NCBI GenBank assembly: GCA_005881355.1 | Contig: VBDM01000069.1 | Span: forward strand, 1 to 6,574 | Length of the DNA stretch: 6,574 bases | Reading direction: 5' to 3' | From: Betaproteobacteria bacterium | Lineage (GTDB): Bacteria; Pseudomonadota; Gammaproteobacteria; Burkholderiales; SG8-39 | Shown here: positions 1 to 6,296 of the stretch, piece after piece | Numbering within the stretch: position 1 is the first letter of the stretch | Layout: the number at the start of each line of letters is the position of its first letter | The notes under the pieces: generated by a model | Database searches by the model: none | Told to the model about the DNA's origin: nothing | The model's input: only the letters and a program-made list of their open reading frames with translations | Made by a program: the position numbers and the translations under genes

Positions 1-2177
1 AAGCCCCTTGGCTGCGTAACCTGCGCGGCGACATCCTGGGTGGGATCACCGCCGCAGTGGTGACCATCCCGGTCAGCATGGGTTACGGACTGCTTGCGCT
101 GGCCCCGCTCGGCGAAAGTTTCATCTCGACCGCGATTCTCGCCGGCCTTTATGCGCCGGTGCTGGGCTGCCTCGTCGCCGTTGTGCTCGGCGCGAATACG
201 ACGATGATTTATTCCCCGCGCAGCGTCGTGACTTTCCTCGTCGGTTCGTTCGTGCTGCACAGCCTGGTTCGCTCCAGCGTGCCCGCCCTTCAGACGGCGA
301 GCCCCGAAATGCTGCTCGCTCTTGCCTTCCTGCTGATATTCCTCGTGGGCTGTTTCCAGGCGCTGTTCGGCCTTCTGCGCCTGGGCACCCTGATGAAATA
401 TATTCCGGCGCCGGTCATCGCCGGTTTCCAGAATGCGGCCGCGATCCTGATCTTCTGCTCCCAGCTCGACAGCATGTTCGGGTTCAAGACGCCGGTCCCG
501 CTGACCGGCATCCCCGCGAGCCTCGAGCTCGCGCAGCTGCTGGGCGCGCGCATCACCAAGGCGATCCCGCCGGCCTTGCTGGGATTGATCACCGGCAGCG
601 CGCTGTACTCCCTCTTCGTGCTCCTCGGCTGGGGCGGGCACCTTGGTCAGCTTGTCGGCGAAATCCGGGTCGCGCTGCCGACGCCGCATTTTCTGGCGGA
701 ATTCAAAGACATCTTCATGAGCCCGCAGATCGCGCAAGTATTGCCGTTGCTGCTGACGGGGGCGGCGAGCCTCGCCATCATCGCCTCGCTCGACGGTCTG
801 CTGTGCGCCCGCCTGGTCGAGGCCGATACCGGCAAGCGCGTGCACAGCAATGGAGAGCTCGTAAGACTGGGCGTCGGTAACATGGCGGCGGCCAGCTTCG
901 GCGGGATTGCGGTCGGCATCAACCTCGCGTCGAGCTTTGCCAACCACCGCGCCGGTGCGCGCACGCCGCTCTCGCTCCTGGTGCATGCCGCCGCCGTTGC
1001 GCTCGCCGTCGTCGCGTTGTTGCCGCTCATCGGCCACCTGCCGCGGGTGCTCATCGGGGCCATGCTGGTGGCGGTGGCGATCCAGCTGTTTGACCGCTGG
1101 ACGCTGCAGATCTTGCGCAAGCTCGTCACGGGCGATTTCCCCAGCGCGCGGAGCATGCTCGACCTCTCCATCATACTGGCCGTCGCGGTGGCCGCGATCG
1201 AGATGAACATCGTGATCGCAGTCGCGATAGGGGTGGCGGCGACGGTAATGCTGTTCCTGTTCCGCATGAGCAAATCGGTGATTCGACGCGAATACCGATG
1301 CGACGCCGTGCATTCGCGCAAGACGCGCGAGCCGAAGCTCATGAAAATCCTTTCCGATCACGGCGCCGCAATACTCGTGTTGGAACTGGAAGGGCCGCTC
1401 TTCTTCGGGACGGCGGAAAATCTCGCGCTCTATCTCGAGTCGGTGCGGCGCCAGAATGTCTCGTACGTGATCCTGGACCTCAAGCGCGTCAGCGAAATCG
1501 ACAGTACCGGCGCCAAAGTCCTGTTGCACGCGCATGACTGCTTCACCAAGGAGGGGAGACATCTTCTGCTGAGTTCCTTCCCGGAACGCACTCAGCTTGC
1601 CGCCTTCCTCAAGGACATGGGCGTGACGGCAGCGCTCACGCGCGGCCGCTTGTTCCCCGACGCCGACCGCGCGATCGAGTGGTGCGAGGACCATCTGATC
1701 GTGTCGCAGGAGGGGAGCGCGGAATCCGGCGATGAATTCCCGTTCAGCCGGATCGAGGTGCTCGCGAACATGAGCGAGACGGAGCTCGCCGCAATGAAAC
1801 GGGCGCTAAGGCGGCATACTTACCGCAAGGGCGATATTGTCTTCCGCGAAGGCGAGAGCGGGGACGAGCTCTACGTCATCGCCCAGGGCAGCGCCAGCGT
1901 GTGCCTGAAATTGTCCGGCAGCGAGCGCGAAACCCGCCTTATCACCTTTTCGCCCGGGACGGTATTCGGCGAGGTAGCGCTGCTCGACCGGGAGACGCGC
2001 TCGGCGACGGTCAAGGCGGACGAGGATGCAGTGTGCTACGTGCTCACGCGTCCCAATTTCGACAAGCTGACCGACGAGCATCCCGCCATCGCGGTCAAAT
2101 TCCTCTCCAACCTCGGGCGCGAGCTTTCCGGCCGGCTGCGGCGGGCGAATCACACCATTTATCAGCTCGCGAGCTGA
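1..2177 (+). CDS. SulP-family anion transporter with STAS and cyclic-nucleotide-binding domains (5' partial)
   Basis: Inner-membrane SLC26/SulP-type transporter, expected to move an inorganic anion such as sulfate or bicarbonate or a dicarboxylate; the substrate is not readable. The frame is open from position 3 with no start codon. The 18 residues before the GTG at 57 (beginning APWLRNLRGDILGG) look like the normal SulP N-terminal lead-in, so the true start is upstream and 724 residues are visible. Residues 1 to about 430 are hydrophobic multi-span membrane segments. A STAS domain follows (about 447-565) with the loop D500-S501-T502-G503, where T502 sits at the position of the phosphorylated Ser of SpoIIAA-type anti-sigma antagonists. 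A CRP-like cNMP-binding domain is C-terminal (about 581-715), with the phosphate-binding cassette FGEVALLDRETRSAT; E657 and R666 match the conserved ribose- and phosphate-binding residues. It has no DNA-binding domain, so cNMP probably gates transport. The family call is firm; ligand and substrate are inferred. Confidence 0.93.
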   Translation, partial: APWLRNLRGDILGGITAAVVTIPVSMGYGLLALAPLGESFISTAILAGLYAPVLGCLVAVVLGANTTMIYSPRSVVTFLVGSFVLHSLVRSSVPALQTASPEMLLALAFLLIFLVGCFQALFGLLRLGTLMKYIPAPVIAGFQNAAAILIFCSQLDSMFGFKTPVPLTGIPASLELAQLLGARITKAIPPALLGLITGSALYSLFVLLGWGGHLGQLVGEIRVALPTPHFLAEFKDIFMSPQIAQVLPLLLTGAASLAIIASLDGLLCARLVEADTGKRVHSNGELVRLGVGNMAAASFGGIAVGINLASSFANHRAGARTPLSLLVHAAAVALAVVALLPLIGHLPRVLIGAMLVAVAIQLFDRWTLQILRKLVTGDFPSARSMLDLSIILAVAVAAIEMNIVIAVAIGVAATVMLFLFRMSKSVIRREYRCDAVHSRKTREPKLMKILSDHGAAILVLELEGPLFFGTAENLALYLESVRRQNVSYVILDLKRVSEIDSTGAKVLLHAHDCFTKEGRHLLLSSFPERTQLAAFLKDMGVTAALTRGRLFPDADRAIEWCEDHLIVSQEGSAESGDEFPFSRIEVLANMSETELAAMKRALRRHTYRKGDIVFREGESGDELYVIAQGSASVCLKLSGSERETRLITFSPGTVFGEVALLDRETRSATVKADEDAVCYVLTRPNFDKLTDEHPAIAVKFLSNLGRELSGRLRRANHTIYQLAS

Positions 2178-2188
2178 AAGGCACCCTC

Positions 2189-2214
2189 TGAGCGGGCCGG
2201 GCCCGGGCCGCTCA
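2189..2214. terminator. GC-rich imperfect palindrome between convergent genes, possible bidirectional terminator
   Basis: The 26 bases form an inverted repeat centred at 2201.5. There are seven outer base pairs (TGAGCGG with CCGCTCA), one G-G mismatch at 2196/2207, then further GC pairs closing a small loop. It starts 11 nt after the transporter stop codon and includes the stop codon of the convergent aldolase gene (2212-2214), so it could end transcripts from both sides. No T-run follows on either strand, so it is not a canonical intrinsic terminator. It may instead be a transcript-stabilising 3' hairpin or a pause site. Confidence 0.45.
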
Positions 2215-2919
2215 CCCGAGCTTCGCCCGGAAATGATCCCAAGTGCGCTTGAAGAGGCCCGCGTTCCAGAGCTTCTCGCGACAGAGCGCCACTTCCTCCT
2301 CGCTGAACGAGTAAGGCCTGCCGATCTGCAGCGCCATGTACTGACGGTAAGCGTTTTCCTCCATGTAGTTCGCGAGCACGAAGGCCTCGACGATGTCCTT
2401 GCCGACCGTCACGGCGCCGTGCGACTTCATCAGCGCCGCGGGCCGGTCGCCGAGCGTGGCTGCCAGCCGGTCGGCCATCGCGCGGTTATTGATCGAGTTG
2501 GGCGAATCGAGCACCGGCACCGGATAGACGAGCGACCCCTGCGCATACACCGGCTGGTAGCTCTCGCCGACCATGGTGAGGAACGTCGACCATTTCGGGT
2601 GCGCGTGCACGATCGCCTTGACGTCGGGCCGCACCCGGTAGATGCCGCAATGCAGGTGGCGCTCGAGCGGCGCATTGCCCTTGCCCTCGATCTGATTCGC
2701 CTCGAGATCGATGGTGCAGATGTCCTCGACCGTGAGCCGGCTGCGCTGGCACGAACCGATGTTGATGAGGATGCGGTGGTCGTCGAGCCGGATGCTGCAA
2801 TGGCCGTTGTAGTCGATGATGTCGGATTGCTCCAGCATGCGGATGCAGTCGACCAGCTGCTGCCGCAATTCTGGCTGTGACGTGACGTCCGCTGGCTGCT
2901 TCAAGTCGACCGCTGCCAT
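2212..2919 (-). CDS. Class II aldolase/adducin family protein (second gene of the pair)
   Basis: A 235-residue cytoplasmic metalloenzyme of the family that includes L-fuculose-1-phosphate aldolase and L-ribulose-5-phosphate 4-epimerase; the length is normal. Visible metal ligands are H105 and H107 in the motif IVHAHP, and H167 in KSHGAV. E86 in PLERH lies 19 residues before H105, the same interval as the catalytic Glu73 to His92 in fuculose aldolase. The N-terminal half has the usual NGHCSIRL segment (39-45) in place of the sugar-aldolase NxS loop. The family also contains decarboxylases and lyases acting on non-phosphorylated substrates, and sequence alone does not decide between them. The ATG at 2919 is supported by a GAGGGAG ribosome-binding site. 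It lies 22 nt downstream of the other class II aldolase gene, so the two are probably co-transcribed. It converges with the SulP transporter gene. Confidence 0.9.
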   Translation of the reverse strand: MAAVDLKQPADVTSQPELRQQLVDCIRMLEQSDIIDYNGHCSIRLDDHRILINIGSCQRSRLTVEDICTIDLEANQIEGKGNAPLERHLHCGIYRVRPDVKAIVHAHPKWSTFLTMVGESYQPVYAQGSLVYPVPVLDSPNSINNRAMADRLAATLGDRPAALMKSHGAVTVGKDIVEAFVLANYMEENAYRQYMALQIGRPYSFSEEEVALCREKLWNAGLFKRTWDHFRAKLG

Positions 2920-2925
2920 GACGTG

Positions 2926-2932
2926 CTCCCTC
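2926..2932 (-). promoter_or_regulatory. Ribosome-binding site of the downstream aldolase-family gene
   Basis: GAGGGAG reads on the minus strand, 6 nt before the ATG at 2919. It fixes this start. The string AGGGAGCAC is identical to the one before the neighbouring aldolase gene, where it abuts the ATG directly. Confidence 0.7.
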
Positions 2933-2941
2933 GGTGCGTTG

Positions 2942-3730
2942 CTACCAGTTTACCTGGCTGCGGACCTGGCTGCGCCAGAGCTCCCAGGCGCGCATGCCGG
3001 CGGTCTGGTTAACTGCGTCCGCCAGCCGGCCCTCCTCTTTGTCGAGCGCGGCCATCGCACCGCGCCCGAGCGCCGCGGTCCAGTGCTGGATGCGGGCATT
3101 GACCTCGGTATAGACGGCGCGAAATACCGCAGCCTGCAGCGTCGGTCCGCAGGCCACGGCTCCGTGCGCGCGCATGAGCACGACGTCCTTGTCGCCCATG
3201 ACCTTCGCGAGCGCCACGCCCTTGGGCGCATCGCGGACCAGCATGTCGGTGGCGCCGAACTTGTCGCGGATGTCGAACACGGGGACGCCGGCCGCGATGA
3301 AGGCCGCGTTGTGGAACATCGCCTGCATCGGCACGCCCACCAGCCCGAACGGGATCACCGACGGCGAATGGCTGTGCACGATGGACATGATATCGGCCCT
3401 CGCCTTGTAGATTTCGCCGTGGATGAAGCGCTCGATAAAACTGCCGCGGCCGTCGGTATTGCACGGATTGCTGTCCAGATCGTACTCGATGATGTCGTCG
3501 GGCGTCACCAACGCCGGCGCGATGGAGCGCGCCATAAGGTAGCGGTCGGGTGCCGACGGATGGCGCATCGAGACGTGGCCGAAGCCGTCGACGACGCCCT
3601 GCGCGGCGAGGATGCGGCTGGCGGCGGCCAGGTCTTCGATCCGTCCGGCTGCGACCGGACCGCCCGATTCGGACGCCCTGCCGCCGGGCGCGCGCGGACG
3701 CGCCGGCGACGCGTGATTGAGTTTCGACAT
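2942..3730 (-). CDS. Class II aldolase/adducin family protein, possible decarboxylase-type (first gene of the pair)
   Basis: A 262-residue cytoplasmic metalloenzyme. Ligands are H119 and H121 in IVHSHS, and H189 in RAHGAV. E100 in FIERF is again 19 residues before the first histidine, matching the fuculose-aldolase spacing. The segment ASRILAAQGVVDGFGHVSMRHP (about 37-58) resembles the subgroup that contains aromatic-pathway decarboxylases such as 3,4-dihydroxyphthalate decarboxylase (PhtC/OphC) and CmtD. That is from memory of the family and is only a hypothesis. Residues 1-30 are rich in Arg, Pro, Gly and Ala and are probably disordered. I chose the ATG at 3730 because AAGGGAG precedes it. 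The frame stays open to an ATG at 3829, but those 33 extra codons lie in the divergent promoter region and look non-coding. It leads a two-gene operon with the aldolase-family gene downstream and is divergent from the dehydrogenase gene. Confidence 0.9.
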   Translation of the reverse strand: MSKLNHASPARPRAPGGRASESGGPVAAGRIEDLAAASRILAAQGVVDGFGHVSMRHPSAPDRYLMARSIAPALVTPDDIIEYDLDSNPCNTDGRGSFIERFIHGEIYKARADIMSIVHSHSPSVIPFGLVGVPMQAMFHNAAFIAAGVPVFDIRDKFGATDMLVRDAPKGVALAKVMGDKDVVLMRAHGAVACGPTLQAAVFRAVYTEVNARIQHWTAALGRGAMAALDKEEGRLADAVNQTAGMRAWELWRSQVRSQVNW

Positions 3731-3733
3731 GTG

Positions 3734-3740
3734 CTCCCTT
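3734..3740 (-). promoter_or_regulatory. Ribosome-binding site of the first aldolase-family gene
   Basis: AAGGGAG on the minus strand, 3 nt before the ATG at 3730. The spacing is a little short, but it is the only Shine-Dalgarno-like match near a plausible start. It argues against the longer frame beginning at 3829. Confidence 0.6.
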
Positions 3741-3765
3741 CGACGTTTCCCTTGCGCTGTGCCGA

Positions 3766-3792
3766 TGATAGCGGAATCGCCCGAGCCTATCA
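3766..3792. promoter_or_regulatory. Inverted repeat in the divergent intergenic region, candidate operator/promoter
   Basis: The 144-nt region between the divergent starts (3731-3874) contains TGATAG at 3766-3771 and its exact reverse complement CTATCA at 3787-3792. The half-sites are 21 nt apart start to start, which is two helical turns. On the minus strand, TATCAT (3770 to 3765) is a good -10-like hexamer about 35 nt upstream of the aldolase ATG, but the -35 position is poor (CTGATA). A repeat overlapping a promoter would suit a dimeric repressor or activator. Six-base arms can occur by chance, so this is tentative. No regulator gene lies in the window. Confidence 0.3.
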
Positions 3793-3863
3793 GAAGCGGG
3801 ACGGCTCGTGGATGGGAAGGCCTGCGCAATGCATGAGAAAATGCGAAGCGACGCTCGTTGACT

Positions 3864-3868
3864 GGAGG
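3864..3868 (+). promoter_or_regulatory. Ribosome-binding site fixing a GTG start of the dehydrogenase
   Basis: GGAGG lies 6 nt before the GTG at 3875. An ATG in the same frame at 3832 has no comparable site, and the residues it would add do not resemble the start of a medium-chain dehydrogenase. The GTG is therefore preferred. Confidence 0.8.
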
Positions 3869-3874
3869 ACGCAG

Positions 3875-4981
3875 GTGGAAAAAGTGCTGGCGGCGGTGAG
3901 AGTGGGCCCGGGCAGGACCGAGATCCGCGATTTTCCCATGCCGGATATCCCCGAGGACAGCGCCCTGATGAAGATGGAGGTCGCCGGGATCTGCGGAACC
4001 GACGTCAAACTATACAAGACGCCGCCGTCCAACACTCCCGTGATCATGGGCCACGAGAACATCGGCACCATCGCCCGCGCGGGGCGCGAGTTCACGCGGC
4101 GCAAGGGCTTCAAGGAGGGGGACCTGGTGTTCGTCGAGCACTACGTCATGTGCGGCAAATGCGAGTGGTGCCACCTGGGCCAGTACCGTCACTGCGAGAA
4201 CACCGACTGGCGCTATAACCCCGACGCCATCCGCTACGGTTACACCTCGGCCGAGAAGGCGCCGCATCTATGGGGCGGTTTCGCCCAATACGTGTACCTT
4301 CCGTGGAACGCCGTCGTGCACCACGTGCCGAAGAACGTGACGCCGGAACTGGCGGGCCTGGTCACCCCCATGGCGAACGGCGTTGAATGGTCTCTGTTCG
4401 ACGGCGGCGTGGGCTACAACTCCACGGTGCTCATCCAGGGCCCGGGGCAGCAAGGGCTCTCGCAGACCGTGATTTGCAAGCAGGCGGGCGCCTCGCTCAT
4501 CATCGTCACGGGCACCTCCAAGGACGCCGCGCGGATGAAAGTCGCGAAGGAACTGGGCGCCGACCACGTGATCGACGTGCAGAAGGAAGACCCGCTCGCA
4601 CGCATCAAGGAGATCACCGGAGGCAAAGGCGTCGACGTTGCGCTCGACTGCACCGCGGGCGCAGGCACTCTCCCGATCCTGCTCGCCGTGGAGGCGCTCA
4701 AGCGCAAGGGCGGGACGATCGTGGTCCAGGGCGAGATGAAGGAATTTCCGAATTTCCCGCTCGAGCGTGTCACGGTGAAATTCATCACCATCAAGAGCGC
4801 GCGCGGCCACAGCTTCAGGGCGTGCGAGCTCGCGCTGCAGCAGCTCGCATCGAAGCGATTTCCGCTGGAGAAGGTCACGACCCATACCTTCGGCCTGAAG
4901 GACGTGGACCTCGCGATCAGGTCGGTGGGCGGTCAGGGCGTTCCGGACGTGATCCACGCTTCCCTGATGCCCTGGAAGTAA
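3875..4981 (+). CDS. Zinc-type medium-chain alcohol dehydrogenase (MDR superfamily)
   Basis: A 368-residue cytoplasmic NAD(P)-dependent dehydrogenase, likely oxidising a secondary alcohol or polyol-type hydroxyl; the substrate is unknown. The GroES-like catalytic domain is N-terminal, with catalytic zinc ligands C40 (GICGTD) and H60-E61 (GHEN). The structural zinc lobe has C93, C96, C99 and C107 (CX2CX2CX7C). The Rossmann fold begins near residue 183 with GPGQQG (189-194). No Asp or Glu is evident at the end of the second beta strand (IIVTGTSKD), which weakens a prediction of strict NAD use. The usual third zinc ligand, Cys or Glu in related enzymes, aligns with T164 in VTPMANG. The start is GTG with a good GGAGG site. 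It is divergent from the aldolase pair, and the MFS gene follows after 66 nt on the same strand, possibly co-transcribed. The same frame is open far upstream (to 2816), but that part is antisense to the aldolase genes and is not coding. Confidence 0.92.
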   Translation: MEKVLAAVRVGPGRTEIRDFPMPDIPEDSALMKMEVAGICGTDVKLYKTPPSNTPVIMGHENIGTIARAGREFTRRKGFKEGDLVFVEHYVMCGKCEWCHLGQYRHCENTDWRYNPDAIRYGYTSAEKAPHLWGGFAQYVYLPWNAVVHHVPKNVTPELAGLVTPMANGVEWSLFDGGVGYNSTVLIQGPGQQGLSQTVICKQAGASLIIVTGTSKDAARMKVAKELGADHVIDVQKEDPLARIKEITGGKGVDVALDCTAGAGTLPILLAVEALKRKGGTIVVQGEMKEFPNFPLERVTVKFITIKSARGHSFRACELALQQLASKRFPLEKVTTHTFGLKDVDLAIRSVGGQGVPDVIHASLMPWK

Positions 4982-5047
4982 GCCGCAGCAGGCCCCGTTT
5001 GACCCGCACCCCGTGACGCTGTTCGCGGTCCTGTAGCGCTGTGCCAC

Positions 5048-6283
5048 GTGCCTAGCCTCCCCCACGGCCTCACGGCCCTGCGCGAGCGCAACTACGCGCT
5101 CTACGCGGTCGGACAGTTCATCTCGCAGCTCGGCAACTGGATGGAGCAGACCGCGGTCGCGTGGATACTCTACGAGATGACGAACTCGCCCCTGCTGCTC
5201 GGGTTGAGCGGCCTGTTCCGCGCCGTCCCGATGATAGCGCTCGCGTTGTTCGGCGGCGCGATCGCCGATCGCGTGCCGCGCCGGGTGCTGCTGCTGCTCA
5301 CGGAATCCTCGATGCTGATCGCCTCGCTGACGGTGGGGCTGTTTGCGCTCACGGGCCAGCTTCAGTTCTGGCATCTCTATGTGCTCAGCTTTGTCAGCGG
5401 CACCTTGTCGGCGTTCTCGATACCGGCGCGCCACGCGCTGTTCGCCGGCCTCGTGCCGCGCAGCGCCATGCAGAGCGCGGTCACGCTCAACGCGGTGGCG
5501 GTGCGCAGCGGCGCCCTGGTCGGCCCCTCGATCGGAGGCTTGGCGCTGGCGTACGGCGGTTACGCCTTGCCGTTCTTTGTCAATGCGGCGGGTTTCATCG
5601 GGATGCTGCTGGCGCTCGCGTCGATGCGCTTGCCTTCCCGCCGAGCGGAAACGATTTCATCCGCGACGAGTTTGTGGCACGGGATGACGAGCGGCCTGGA
5701 CTTCGTCCGGCGCAATCCGCTGCTCAAGGTCGCGCTCGGCCTCGAGATCGTGAGCGGCCTGTTCGGCCACAACGTCACGCTCGTGACCATTATCGCGCGC
5801 GACGCGATCGGCACCGGCCCGGAAGGCCTCGGACTGCTGCTCAGCGCCCTGGGGGCCGGCGGCCTGCTGGGGATGGCTTTCATGGTGGCGTTCGAAATAA
5901 AACGTCATGTGCATTTGATACTGACGGTGGGTGCCTTGTACGCCGTGCTGCTCGCGGCGTTCGCGCTCTCGCCGTGGCTCGCGCTCTCGATGATGCTGCT
6001 CTTCGCGCTCGGCACCGCCGACGGCATATGGGCGGTCACGCGCAACACGCTGGCGCAGCTGCTGGTGCCGGACGCGTTGCGCGGGCGCGTGATGTCGGTG
6101 GTCGTAATGGCCACGCGCGGCAGCGCGCCGCTCGGCCGCGTGCAAGCCGGATTCCTCGCGGGCCTGGTCGGCGGCCCCTTCGCGGCGCTCGTCGGGGCCG
6201 CGGTGATAGGCGCCGCCGTCTTCCGCTCGTGGCGGATGCACCTGCCCAGGGCTATCGGCGCCGGCGATTCGGACTCGCGATAA
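5048..6283 (+). CDS. MFS transporter, MFS_3/enterobactin-exporter-like family
   Basis: A 411-residue integral inner-membrane permease, expected to have about 12 membrane helices and to work by proton-coupled transport. The opening LRERNYALYAVGQFISQLGNWM is typical of the MFS_3 group (EntS-like, often annotated as exporters). The loop 2-3 signature GGAIADRVPRRV (69-80) carries the conserved Asp74-Arg75. The second-half segment PDALRGRVMS (341-350) is also characteristic of the group. A polar linker around 195-220 separates the two six-helix halves. The GTG at 5048 is the only ordinary start codon after the in-frame stop at 5000-5002, but it has only a weak Shine-Dalgarno. That is consistent with translation following the dehydrogenase 66 nt upstream; I see no clear promoter or terminator in that gap. 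Direction and substrate are unknown. By position it may carry a substrate or product of the neighbouring enzymes. Confidence 0.9.
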   Translation: MPSLPHGLTALRERNYALYAVGQFISQLGNWMEQTAVAWILYEMTNSPLLLGLSGLFRAVPMIALALFGGAIADRVPRRVLLLLTESSMLIASLTVGLFALTGQLQFWHLYVLSFVSGTLSAFSIPARHALFAGLVPRSAMQSAVTLNAVAVRSGALVGPSIGGLALAYGGYALPFFVNAAGFIGMLLALASMRLPSRRAETISSATSLWHGMTSGLDFVRRNPLLKVALGLEIVSGLFGHNVTLVTIIARDAIGTGPEGLGLLLSALGAGGLLGMAFMVAFEIKRHVHLILTVGALYAVLLAAFALSPWLALSMMLLFALGTADGIWAVTRNTLAQLLVPDALRGRVMSVVVMATRGSAPLGRVQAGFLAGLVGGPFAALVGAAVIGAAVFRSWRMHLPRAIGAGDSDSR

Positions 6284-6296
6284 GCGGCGGTAAACT

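Noticed and set aside
57..59. GTG as the start of the SulP gene
   Set aside because: The 18 codons before it encode a SulP-like lead-in (WLRNLRGDILGG), so the gene is truncated by the window edge rather than starting here.
647..1342. 231-residue minus-strand open frame inside the SulP gene
   Set aside because: It is rich in Ser, Ala, Thr and Met with no domain, and lies opposite conserved membrane segments of the transporter.
2233..2880. 215-residue plus-strand open frame opposite the downstream aldolase-family gene
   Set aside because: The opposite strand encodes a clear class II aldolase with all metal ligands; this frame is its shadow.
3731..3829. 33-codon N-terminal extension of the first aldolase-family gene, starting at the ATG at 3829
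   Set aside because: It has no ribosome-binding site, no family resemblance, and would occupy the divergent promoter region; the ATG at 3730 has AAGGGAG before it.
2816..3874. In-frame upstream extension giving the dehydrogenase a 353-residue N-terminal region
   Set aside because: It is antisense to the start of one aldolase gene and to the whole of the other. Its residues resemble no domain and are low-complexity in Arg, His, Ala and Asp, and a good ribosome-binding site plus GTG at 3875 marks the real start.
4268..5434. 388-residue minus-strand open frame across the dehydrogenase and MFS genes
   Set aside because: Composition is dominated by Arg, His, Glu and Gln, typical of antisense frames in GC-rich genes. 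It spans two well-supported plus-strand genes and shows no recognisable domain.
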